From Haloarcula rara (GTDB taxonomy: Archaea; Halobacteriota; Halobacteria; Halobacteriales; Haloarculaceae): a stretch of DNA of 64,000 bases. The notes below the pieces were generated by a model. The model was not told the origin of the DNA. It did no database searches and saw only the letters and a list, made by a program, of their open reading frames with translations. The stretch is taken from assembly GCF_029338235.1 (NCBI RefSeq), contig NZ_CP119785.1, positions 1,550,001-1,614,000 of the forward strand, in the 5' to 3' direction. The position numbers and the translations under genes are program-made. Shown one piece after another: positions 33,482 to 41,748 of the stretch. How positions within the stretch are numbered: position 1 is the stretch's first letter; the number at the start of each line of letters is the position of its first letter.

Positions 33482-34333
33482 TCAGAACTCCATGACGGCG
33501 TTCTCGGTGACGACCGAGTCGATGAGCCGCGTCGGCGTCGCGTCGTAGCCGGGGTTCGCGACCTCGAACCCCTCGGCGGGTTCGAGCATGACCTCGCTGG
33601 CCGGGCGGAAGGTGTTCTCGAAGGTAAAGCCGCTGCCGATGAACTTCGAGGACGACCCCACGACCGTGACGGGGACGTCGTGGCTGGCCGCCGAGGCGAC
33701 GACCGAGTGGGTACCGATGCGGTTGTACACCACGTCGTCGATGACGCAGTTCATCCCGACGAGCACGCGGTCGACTTCTTCCAGGTAGTGACCGGCGGCG
33801 CCGTCGGTGATGAGCGTCGCACTGACGCCGTCGCGCTCTGCGAGCTGTCGGGCGGTCTTCCGGCCCAGAAAGCGGGGCCGGGACTCGGTGACGAACGCCT
33901 CGACTTCCTTGCCCGCACCCACTACCTCGTCGAAGGTCGCCATCACGGTCGAGGAGTTCTCGTGGGTCAGCAGGACGTCGCCGTCGTCGACGAGTTCGGC
34001 GGCGCGCTCGGCGGCGCGCTGCTTGCTCGATTCGACCTCCTCGACCACGTCCTCGATGGCCTCGACCAGCGCATCTTTCGCCTCCTCGACGCTGTCGGCG
34101 TCGGACTCCGTGACGGCCTCGACGATGCGGTGCTGGGTCGTATAGAGGGGGGCGTGAGAGCGGTTGGCCCGCTGGAGCGCCGAGGAGTTGCGCTCGACGA
34201 CGCGGTTGAAGTCCTCGACGGTGTGGCACTCCCGCTCGGTCAGCTCGCGCAGCGCCTGGGCGGCCTTGACGGCCACGATAGAGGAGCTCTGGGTCTGCAT
34301 CTCCTCTATCTCCCTGACTGTTTCGTCTATCAT
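33482..34333 (-). CDS. eIF2B alpha/beta/delta-family protein, probably not an active isomerase
   Basis: A 283-residue protein with the eIF2B/ribose-1,5-bisphosphate isomerase fold: N-terminal helical half, then a Rossmann-like half with YNRIGTHSVVASAASHDVPVTVV and SEVMLEPAEGF. True isomerases of this family (R15P isomerase, MtnA) use a Cys in a THCN-like motif and an Asp in a GAD motif. Here those positions read THEN (Glu125) and GMNC (Asn195). Both catalytic residues seem lost, so annotation as an isomerase would be unsafe. A regulatory or nucleotide-binding role is more likely. Confidence 0.8.
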   Translation of the reverse strand: MIDETVREIEEMQTQSSSIVAVKAAQALRELTERECHTVEDFNRVVERNSSALQRANRSHAPLYTTQHRIVEAVTESDADSVEEAKDALVEAIEDVVEEVESSKQRAAERAAELVDDGDVLLTHENSSTVMATFDEVVGAGKEVEAFVTESRPRFLGRKTARQLAERDGVSATLITDGAAGHYLEEVDRVLVGMNCVIDDVVYNRIGTHSVVASAASHDVPVTVVGSSSKFIGSGFTFENTFRPASEVMLEPAEGFEVANPGYDATPTRLIDSVVTENAVMEF

Positions 34334-34452
34334 GCGTACATCTGCGGCCGTCGGGAATAAGGACCTTCCCCCATCCAGTCGCCGTTCTCGTGGTGACTGG
34401 CTCGGGACGCTCGAACGGTACGACATAGCAACGACTGACCACGACACTGCGA

Positions 34453-34793
34453 ACCGCCAGAAAGCCCCCGCGTTCTCGACTCGCGCGACTCGCTGTGCGC
34501 TTCACTCCTCACTACGTTCGTCGTTCCAGTGCTTGTGATCTGAAAATCGCTCCGCGATTTTCATCATCTCGGAAGACGCTACGCGTCTTCCGGCGACGTC
34601 GTCGTGCTTCGTCGAGAACGCGGCCCCTTTCAGTCCCACCCGTACCCGGTTGGTCAAACAGCGCTGGGTGGGACTGAAAGGGGCGGCTGGCTAGACGAAG
34701 GCGGACGATGCAAGCACCGCAGGAGTGAGTATCTCGAACGACGAGGAGCGCAGCGAGTCCCCCGAGTCTAGCCAGCCGGGGCTTTCCGGCGGT
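34453..34793. repeat. Nested palindromic intergenic element
   Basis: The 550 bp between 34334 and 34883 hold no gene but several inverted repeats. Outer arms are ACCGCCAGAAAGCCCC (34453-34468) and GGGGCTTTCCGGCGGT (34778-34793), with one mismatch. Inside lie GAAAATCGC-TCC-GCGATTTTC (34542-34562), GGAAGACGC-TAC-GCGTCTTCC (34571-34591), an exact 19-bp pair (34623-34641 with 34666-34684) and GGCTGGCTAGAC/GTCTAGCCAGCC (34685-34696, 34766-34777). A shorter relative occurs at 47457-47511. It looks like a repeated mobile or structural element without coding capacity. Confidence 0.7.
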
Positions 34794-34883
34794 TGGCGGT
34801 GCCGGTGACACTGGCTGCTGCTAGCGGGGCGTTCCGGCCGTTCGCTACAGCGCTCACGAGTGGAAATCGGTCTTCACTGCGTG

Positions 34884-36074
34884 CTAGGACTCCGTCCGGA
34901 GCCGGCTCGCGCCGAGGCCACTCTCCTCGCTGGAGCGCAGGATTGAGAGCGCGGTCATGATGTCAGAGCGGGTGAGTAGCCCCCGGAACTCGCCGTCGGC
35001 GTCGGTGACGACCAGCCGCCCGACGGAGTTGTCCTGCAGTTCGTTCAGCGCGTCCATCACGTCCAGATTGGGCTCGACGGTGACCAGTTCGGTGGTCATC
35101 ACGTCGCCGACGGTGTAGGCGTCGCGTTCGACCTCCTTGACTGCGCGGGCGTCTTCCAGCGTGACCAGGCCGACGACCTCGCCGTTGACCTCGACGGGGT
35201 AGCCGGTGTGGCGCTCGCGGAACATCGTCCCGATGAGCTCACGGACCGACACGTCTGGCGTGACCGTGGTGACGTGGTCCGCCGGCGTCATCACGTCCCG
35301 GACCTGGACCCCCTCGAGGTCGGCCCGCATCGACGTCTCGCGGGCCTCCCCCGCGGCGCCGATGTAGATGAAGAAGGCCAGTCCGGCGAGGAAGATGTTG
35401 CCCGCGACAAAGAGGCCAAAGAGGCCAAGCATGATGGCAAAGACCTTGCCGACCTCCGCGGCGATCTGCGTCGCTCGCGCGTACGGCCGGGTGCGGGCCA
35501 GCAGCGCCCGCAGCACGCGCCCGCCGTCCATGGGGAATCCCGGGAGCATGTTGAATATCGCCAGCGCGACGTTCATGAGCGCGAGATAGGCGAAGACGAA
35601 GCGAGCGGACTCGACGACGGTCGACTCCGTGCCCGGCAGGACTAAGAAGGCAACGTACGATAGCACGCCGAGCCCGACGCTGACGATGGGACCGGCGACG
35701 GCGATAGCGAGTTCCTGTTTCCAGTCTTCGGGCATCTCGGTGAGCTGGGCGACGCCGCCGAAGAGCCACAGCGTAATGGACTCGATGGGGAAGCCGTAGC
35801 GTATCGCCACCAGCGAGTGACCCAGCTCGTGGAGGACGACGCCGGTAAAGAGGCCGACGGCGGCGACGATACCCAGCACCCAGACGAGACTCCCGTCGCT
35901 CAGGAGCGCGGGGTCCAGCCCGGTACCGAGTGACCTGTTCAGCAGGTCCGCCGTCTGCTCGACCTGGCTCGCGATGATCCACGCGAACAGGGGCAGGACG
36001 AGCAGAAAGGTCAGGTCGAGCTGGATGGGGATACCGAAGGCGCTCCCGATACGGAACCGTCGCATACCCGCCAT
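34884..36074 (-). CDS. Site-2 protease (M50) with CBS pair
   Basis: A membrane metalloprotease of about 396 residues. The zinc site is VVLHELGHSLVAIRYG, with the third ligand in NMLPGFPMDGGRVLRAL; both lie in hydrophobic segments as expected for intramembrane cleavage. The C-terminal 130 residues form two CBS domains (VRDVMTPADHVTTV and VGDVMTTELVTVEP), which usually bind adenine nucleotides and gate activity. The start at 36074 (MAGMRRFRIG) is chosen since the frame upstream overlaps the next gene. It likely cleaves a membrane-bound regulator; the target is unknown. Confidence 0.88.
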   Translation of the reverse strand: MAGMRRFRIGSAFGIPIQLDLTFLLVLPLFAWIIASQVEQTADLLNRSLGTGLDPALLSDGSLVWVLGIVAAVGLFTGVVLHELGHSLVAIRYGFPIESITLWLFGGVAQLTEMPEDWKQELAIAVAGPIVSVGLGVLSYVAFLVLPGTESTVVESARFVFAYLALMNVALAIFNMLPGFPMDGGRVLRALLARTRPYARATQIAAEVGKVFAIMLGLFGLFVAGNIFLAGLAFFIYIGAAGEARETSMRADLEGVQVRDVMTPADHVTTVTPDVSVRELIGTMFRERHTGYPVEVNGEVVGLVTLEDARAVKEVERDAYTVGDVMTTELVTVEPNLDVMDALNELQDNSVGRLVVTDADGEFRGLLTRSDIMTALSILRSSEESGLGASRLRTES

Positions 36075-36112
36075 TGGCGGGCAACGGTGATAAGGCCGGT
36101 GTGCCAGCGCCG

Positions 36113-36817
36113 CTACGAGCGGCGCTGCGGACTGCTGGTCGTGAGCGGATTGACCGAGTGCCACTCGTCCAGTTCGGCTCCGGGAGCACCGGTACGCACT
36201 TGCACCTCGCCCTCGTCTGTCCGGCGGACCTCGACGCGCAGGTCACAGAAGTGCTCGAAGACGTCGACCGCGACGTCCGGGTGCAGCGAGCTATCGATGT
36301 GAAACACCCCTAGGTCGCCGGTCCCGATGACTCGCCCCGTCAGCATGTGGACGAACCGGGAGACGGTCTGGAGGTCCGAGTGGGCGAGCAGCGACGAGAT
36401 AGAGAAGACGCCGATACGAATCCGCGCGTAGCCGCTCTGACGGAGTTTCTCGTAGAGCGTTCCGAACTCGGTCTCGATGGCGATGAGGTCACCGGGGCCG
36501 TCGATTGGTGCGGCGAGCTGGTCGAACCGGTGGTCCTCGTCTGCCGTCCCCGAACAGTCGATGACGGCGGTCCGGCTCGGGTCCAGGGTATCGGTCACCA
36601 TGTCGGCCTCCTCGAGCAGTTCACGGCCGCAGACGTCCGCCGACAGCAGGAGCTGGCTCTCGTTGCGGTAGCTCTCGACAGCCGTCAGTCCCAGGGCGAC
36701 CGACCGAGCACCGGACGCTGTCGCCCCCGACACGAGGATGTTGGTGCCGGGCGCGACGCCGTCTGGGAGCAGGGGCGCCGGGAACCCGAAGCGTATCCCG
36801 GGCCGGTTCGCGGTCAC
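36113..36817 (-). CDS. RecA/KaiC-like signalling protein (haloarchaeal DUF7504-type)
   Basis: A 234-residue protein starting with GTG at 36817, which overlaps the upstream stop by 4 bp (GTGA). It has a P-loop-like region with a non-standard NILVSGATASGARSVALGL in place of GxxxxGKT, and Asp-strands (TAVIDCSG, LGVFHIDSSLHPDVAVDVF). This matches haloarchaeal KaiC-derived proteins that accompany sensor/regulator genes. ATP binding is doubtful given the missing GKT. It probably acts with the receiver-GAF protein encoded just upstream. Confidence 0.7.
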   Translation of the reverse strand: MTANRPGIRFGFPAPLLPDGVAPGTNILVSGATASGARSVALGLTAVESYRNESQLLLSADVCGRELLEEADMVTDTLDPSRTAVIDCSGTADEDHRFDQLAAPIDGPGDLIAIETEFGTLYEKLRQSGYARIRIGVFSISSLLAHSDLQTVSRFVHMLTGRVIGTGDLGVFHIDSSLHPDVAVDVFEHFCDLRVEVRRTDEGEVQVRTGAPGAELDEWHSVNPLTTSSPQRRS

Positions 36818-37716
36818 GTCACACCTCCGCTGGGAGCCTCGACCCCCCTGGGGCGGCGAACCACCTCCAGCCAGTCCATCACGTCGGCCGCCAGCAGCGA
36901 AAGGTACTGGCGGTCGGACTCCGTGAACTCGCGGGGCTCCTCGTCGTAGATACACACCGTCCCGACGGGGTACCCCTCGCTCGTGTTGATTGTCGCCCCC
37001 GCGTAGAAGCGGATCTCACCGTCGTCGGCGTCGATAGTCGCCTCGAACCGCGGGTCGGTCAGGGTGTCTTCCACGACAGAGACGCCGTCGTGCAGAATCG
37101 TGTAGGTACACACCGACCCCTCGCGCGGGGTCCGGTCCCACGAGGTGCCAGTACAGGCCAGAATTTCCTGGGTCCGTTCGGTGAGGATGGCTACGGAACT
37201 GTACGGGGTCTCGAAGTGGTCGGCCGCGAGGTCGCTGACGCGTTCGACCGCCCTGACCAATCGCTCGTCGTCCAGCTTGTAGGACTCCAGCACTTCGAGT
37301 CGCTCCGTTTCGCTTGGCGGAACGGGATAGGCCGTCTGGCTCCGGTTTTCCGCCGTGCTCTTGACGAGCTGGACGACTCGGCTCCCCGTCGCCGGCTGGT
37401 CGCCGGGAACGAACTCCAGCACCAGCCCGGGACTGGCCTCGTCGGTGACCTGGTCCAGGGAGGCGTCGGCCACGAGAATCGCCCCGGTGTCGGGGGCCGT
37501 CTCCCGGAGGTGGGTAATAACGTCGATGCCCGTCCCGTCGGGGAGGTCGTAGGCCGTGACCACGCAGTCGACGATGTTGTCCGCGATGAACGCCTTGGCC
37601 GCCTCGACCGTCGTCTTACAGACGACGCTGATGTCGGTGTCGCTGACGAGCTCCCGGAGGGGCGACGTGGCGGCGGTGGTGTCCGGTGAGACGAAGAGCG
37701 TCGTTATCTCGTCCAT
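36814..37716 (-). CDS. Receiver-like plus GAF domain regulator
   Basis: A 300-residue protein. Residues 1-120 form a CheY-like domain (VDCVVTAYDLPDGTGIDVI...GAILVADAS), but the residue at the usual phosphoacceptor position before YDLP is Ala, so normal phosphorylation is uncertain. Residues about 150-290 are a GAF domain with SVAILTERTQEILAC and YAGATINTSEGYPVGTVCIYD. There is no output or kinase domain. It shares an operon with the KaiC-like gene and probably integrates a small-molecule or redox signal. Confidence 0.78.
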   Translation of the reverse strand: MDEITTLFVSPDTTAATSPLRELVSDTDISVVCKTTVEAAKAFIADNIVDCVVTAYDLPDGTGIDVITHLRETAPDTGAILVADASLDQVTDEASPGLVLEFVPGDQPATGSRVVQLVKSTAENRSQTAYPVPPSETERLEVLESYKLDDERLVRAVERVSDLAADHFETPYSSVAILTERTQEILACTGTSWDRTPREGSVCTYTILHDGVSVVEDTLTDPRFEATIDADDGEIRFYAGATINTSEGYPVGTVCIYDEEPREFTESDRQYLSLLAADVMDWLEVVRRPRGVEAPSGGVT

Positions 37717-37873
37717 CGGCCCGCCTCCTCGGGAGCCTCTCGTCTCACAGCTAGCAGTGGAGAACTACGCATAGCTCACCTTCTCGCCCGACCAATAAAA
37801 GTTGATTGTCTGACACCTAGGCGAGTGGTCGATGCCGAGCCAGTAAAGTAGCTCCCCGAGCGTAGTCACGCCC

Positions 37874-39907
37874 GTGTCGAAGCAGGCTGGGAAGGTCGAG
37901 ACGCTGTTCCTCCACGAACACGGCGAGGACGTCCGCGTCGTCGGCCAGCGCGACGGCTCGCGGCTCTTTCGCGGGGTCCTCGAACTGAAGGAAACGGACG
38001 CGGGGCCACGCCCCCGACGGCTCCGCATCGAGGACGGCTCCGGCGAGCAGCTGCGCTCGCCAGACCAGTTCGTCGAACTGGCCCGGCGTGCGACCCGCAT
38101 CCGCATCTCCCAGCAGACGTCCGCGAGGGCCCGCGACCGCATCAAAGAGATGCTCGACGGCTACCAGCTGGAGGCGAAGGTCGTCCGGACCTGCCGGTTT
38201 TGCGCCTCGGCGGGGCGATACTCGCCGATTACGAGCGAGACGGCCATCGAGGCCGACGGGGAGTCCATCTGCCCGGAGTGTGCGAGCCAGGAGCTTGACC
38301 GCCAGCTCGCGTTCGACGGCGCCATCACGGGCGACGCCCGCGAGCGGCTGGAGGAGCTGCTGCTCGAGGTCCAGGACCTGGACCGCATCACGAACTTGCT
38401 TTCGGGCCAGCTGGACCCCGACCTCACCAAGTTCGACGAGATCTCCGCGACCACCGAGAACGTCGACCCCGTCAGCGTGGACTCGCTGGGGCTCCATCCG
38501 GGCATCCAGGACCACCTGGAATCCCGGTTCGATACCCTGCTGCCCGTCCAGAGTCTGGCTGTCGAACACGGCGCGACCGATGGCGAAGACCAGCTCGTCG
38601 TCTCTGCGACTGCGACCGGGAAGACGCTGGTCGGCGAGATGGCCGGGCTGGACAGGGTGCTCAACGGGGAGGGCAAGATGCTCTTTCTCGTGCCGCTGGT
38701 CGCCCTGGCCAACCAGAAGTACAACGATTTCAAGGACCGCTACGGCGACATGGTCGAGGTCTCACTGCGCGTGGGCGCGAGCCGCATCGCCGACGAGGGC
38801 GGCCGGTTCGACCCAGGCGCGGACATCATCGTCGGTACCTACGAAGGAATCGACCACGCGCTCCGGACCGGCAAGGACCTCGGCAACGTCGGCACAGTGG
38901 TCATCGACGAGGTCCACACGCTGGGCGAGGACGAACGGGGCCACCGACTGGACGGCCTGATTTCGCGGCTGAAATACTACTGCGAAGAGGCCGACACCGA
39001 CACCCAGTGGATATACCTCTCGGCGACGGTCGGCAACCCCTCCCAGTTGGCCAAGAAGCTCCGGGCGAAACTCATCGAGTTCGAGGAGCGTCCGGTCCCT
39101 ATCGAACGCCACGTCACCTTCGCCGACGGCCGCGAGAAGATAGAGACCGAGAAGAAGCTGGTCAAGCGGGCCTTCGACTCGAAATCGAGCAAGGGGTATC
39201 GGGGCCAGACCATCATCTTCACCAACTCCCGGCGGCGCTGTCACCAGATATCCCGGAAGCTGCACTACGACTCCGCCCCCTACCACGCCGGACTGGACAA
39301 CCGCAAGCGCAAGCGCGTCGAGAAGCAGTTCGCCGACCAGGAGCTGGCGGCGGTCGTCACCACGGCCGCCCTGGCCGCCGGGGTCGACTTCCCGGCCTCG
39401 CAGGTCGTCTTCGACTCGCTGGCGATGGGTATCGAGTGGCTCACCGTCCAGGAGTTCAGCCAGATGCTGGGCCGGGCCGGTCGGCCCGACTACCACGACA
39501 AGGGGACCGTCTACGTCCTCGTCGAACCCGACTGCACCTACCACAACAGCATGGAGATGACCGAGGACGAGGTGGCGTTCAAACTGTTGAAGGGGGAGAT
39601 GGAGCCCGTCATCACCCGCTACGACGAGGGCGCGGCCGTCGAGGAGACGCTCGCGAACGTCACCGTTGCCGGGAACGCCGCAAAGCGGCTCAACGACCGG
39701 ATGGTCGGCGAGGTGCCCACGAAACACGCGCTGGGCAAGCTGCTCGAGTACGACTTTATCGACGGCCTGGAACCGACGCCGCTGGGTCGCGCCGTAACCA
39801 GACACTTCCTGGCGCCCGACGAGTCGTTCCAGCTGCTCGACGGGATTCGGAAGGGAACGGACCCGTACGACATCGTCGCCGAGATGGAGCTGCGTGACGA
39901 GCACTGA
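37874..39907 (+). CDS. Ski2-like superfamily 2 helicase
   Basis: A 677-residue DEAD/DEAH-type helicase. After an N-terminal domain with two CxxC pairs (CRFC near 119 and CPEC near 145, likely zinc-binding) come SATATGKTLVGEMAG (Walker A), VVIDEVHTLGEDERG (DEVH box), YLSATVG (III), HAGLDNRKRK (IV/V region) and QMLGRAGRPDYHDKG (VI). The winged-helix and C-terminal parts resemble Hel308-type repair helicases, but the N-terminal zinc domain is not standard for Hel308. The start is GTG at 37874. A role in DNA repair or RNA processing is expected. Confidence 0.87.
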   Translation: MSKQAGKVETLFLHEHGEDVRVVGQRDGSRLFRGVLELKETDAGPRPRRLRIEDGSGEQLRSPDQFVELARRATRIRISQQTSARARDRIKEMLDGYQLEAKVVRTCRFCASAGRYSPITSETAIEADGESICPECASQELDRQLAFDGAITGDARERLEELLLEVQDLDRITNLLSGQLDPDLTKFDEISATTENVDPVSVDSLGLHPGIQDHLESRFDTLLPVQSLAVEHGATDGEDQLVVSATATGKTLVGEMAGLDRVLNGEGKMLFLVPLVALANQKYNDFKDRYGDMVEVSLRVGASRIADEGGRFDPGADIIVGTYEGIDHALRTGKDLGNVGTVVIDEVHTLGEDERGHRLDGLISRLKYYCEEADTDTQWIYLSATVGNPSQLAKKLRAKLIEFEERPVPIERHVTFADGREKIETEKKLVKRAFDSKSSKGYRGQTIIFTNSRRRCHQISRKLHYDSAPYHAGLDNRKRKRVEKQFADQELAAVVTTAALAAGVDFPASQVVFDSLAMGIEWLTVQEFSQMLGRAGRPDYHDKGTVYVLVEPDCTYHNSMEMTEDEVAFKLLKGEMEPVITRYDEGAAVEETLANVTVAGNAAKRLNDRMVGEVPTKHALGKLLEYDFIDGLEPTPLGRAVTRHFLAPDESFQLLDGIRKGTDPYDIVAEMELRDEH

Positions 39908-39953
39908 TATTCGGGCCCCCACCTTCTTGTAGTCACACAGTCTTGCGGTGTGC

Positions 39954-41701
39954 ATGGGGCTGTTCGATAGTATCCGGCGCGTGGTCGGCGGCGGCGACGC
40001 CAGCGACGCCAGTGACGCCGACGACACCGACGACGACGTGGCGACACAGCCTGACGTAATCGACACGCACGACTTCGATGAGGCCGCGCTCCGCGAACGG
40101 GCGTCCGGTGTCGCCGGCGAAGTCGACGTCCTCGATTTCTCGCTCGCCTCGCTGGAACAGTTCGACGACGCTATCGACGCTGGCTACGACGAGGACCTCG
40201 CGACCTCTGACACACCGGGGGTCTACGCCACCGATACGGTTCGATTCGGCTGCTATCTCGGTGAGGTGCTCGTCCGGGCCTACGACGGCGAGTGGACACA
40301 GAACCCGGACTGGGGAGTCACCGTCTCCGGGCCCGACGGCACCACCACCGTCGCCGTCTTCGACGTGGCGGAACGCTCGATAACCACGGGTGCGGTGTTC
40401 GCCGCTGTCGCCGACCGGGCCGCCGTCGAGGTCGGGCTCGACGGTGCCGAACCAGTCGCCGCCCCGGACGCGGGGACGGACCAGCCGACAGACACTGGCG
40501 CTGCCGAGGACGAATCGGCGACCGCGGACCCGGCCGACGGCGAGCCGCTGACGGACGACCAGACCGCCGAGGACCTGGGCGAGGAACTGACCGCCGAGAC
40601 ACCGAGTGACGACGCAACCGCCGAGACACCGAGTGACGACGCAACCGCCGAGACACCGAGTGACGACGCGACCGCCGAGACAGCCGACGACGAACCGGCC
40701 ACCGAGACACCGAGTGACGACGTGACCGCCGAGACAGCCGACGACGAACCGGCCACCGAGACACCGAGTGACGACGCGACCGCCGAGACAGCGGACGAAC
40801 CGGCCGCCGAGGCATGGAGTGACGACGAATCGGCCGACGAGACAGCGGACGACGAACCGGCCGGCGAGACGGCGGACACGGGGACCGACGTTCCCGACCC
40901 GGCGTCGGCCGACTCGTCCCTGAGCGAGGCCGCCCGCGAGGCCGTCGGGCGCGTCATGGAAGAGGAAGGCACTGACTCGCTCATCGAGGAGGCGGAGCCG
41001 GGGACAGCGGCGGACGACACTGGCGCCGACGCGACGCCAGCGGACGGGCCTGCCGACCCGGAGAGCCCGGCAGACTCCTCAGAGTCACAGCCACAGACCG
41101 TCGACGCACCCGACCCCTCGGAGTCGCTGTTCGACGACGAGACCGCCGGAGCGGGACCGACGGTGGCCGACGCCCCCTCGGCGGCAGACGGCCCCCGGCG
41201 GGCTCGTCCGAATCCGGGTCCGCCGACGCCGCTGCCGACGCGCCGTCCGACGACCGGGGCGAGGAGCCAGCCGACGGCTCGGACCCGACAGACGGCGACG
41301 GCCTCCGCGCGACCTACGCGGAATCGGCCGAGGAACTCGTCTCGTTCTGGACGGAGTACGACCTCGACTACTCCCCCGACTCGCTGGAGCGACTCGACGC
41401 GCTGGTCAGCGCGGAGTGGGACGACGACCGGTTCGACGACGCCGACTTTGGCAGCGACGACTCCTTCGACGACCGCGTGTTCACCAGCGTGTCCACGGAG
41501 CTGGGCAGCTACTTCGGCGAGGTGCTCGTCCGGGAGCTCGACGCCGAGTGGAGCGACGAGACGGCCACCGACGGCGTCGTCGTCGAGGGCGCCGACGGCC
41601 CGCTGGCCATCCCGGTGTTCAAGGTCGCCGGCACCTCCATCAAGCAACAGCCGGTGTTCGCCCGGAGCTACGACTCGCTGCTTTCCGACCTGGAGAGGTA
41701 G
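39954..41701 (+). pseudogene. Acidic two-domain protein with tandem repeats, interrupted by a frameshift
   Basis: The frame from ATG 39954 (MGLFDSIRRVVGGG) encodes a globular domain (RFGCYLGEVLVRAYDGEW...) and then a long Glu/Asp/Thr/Ala repeat region. After the C-run at 41192-41196 the frame becomes Arg/Pro noise. The +1-shifted frame instead continues acidic and ends with a second copy of the same domain (ELGSYFGEVLVRELDAEW...PVFARSYDSLL) up to TAG at 41701. Adding one C joins them into a protein of about 580 residues with duplicated domains. The function is unknown. The indel is either a sequencing error or a real inactivation. The longer apparent reading into the next gene is spurious. 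Confidence 0.75.
40589..40860 (+). repeat. Coding tandem repeat (27-bp unit)
   Basis: Within the acidic linker of the preceding gene the unit ACCGAGTGACGACGCAACC plus GCCGAGAC recurs, first as near-identical 27-bp copies and then alternating with a GCCGACGACGAACCGGCC variant. It encodes repeats of DDATAETPS and DEPATETPS. Copy number probably varies between strains. Confidence 0.8.
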
Positions 41702-41748
41702 CCCCCGCAATCCCCACGTTTTTGCTCGCTCCCGTCGACCAGGCAACT

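Noticed and set aside
38762..40066. Long minus-strand open frame opposite the Ski2-like helicase
   Set aside because: The plus strand carries all helicase motifs; the antisense frame has no domain.
40589..40860. CRISPR-like array of short repeats
   Set aside because: Units are joined head to tail without unique spacers and stay in frame with the acidic protein, so this is a coding tandem repeat.
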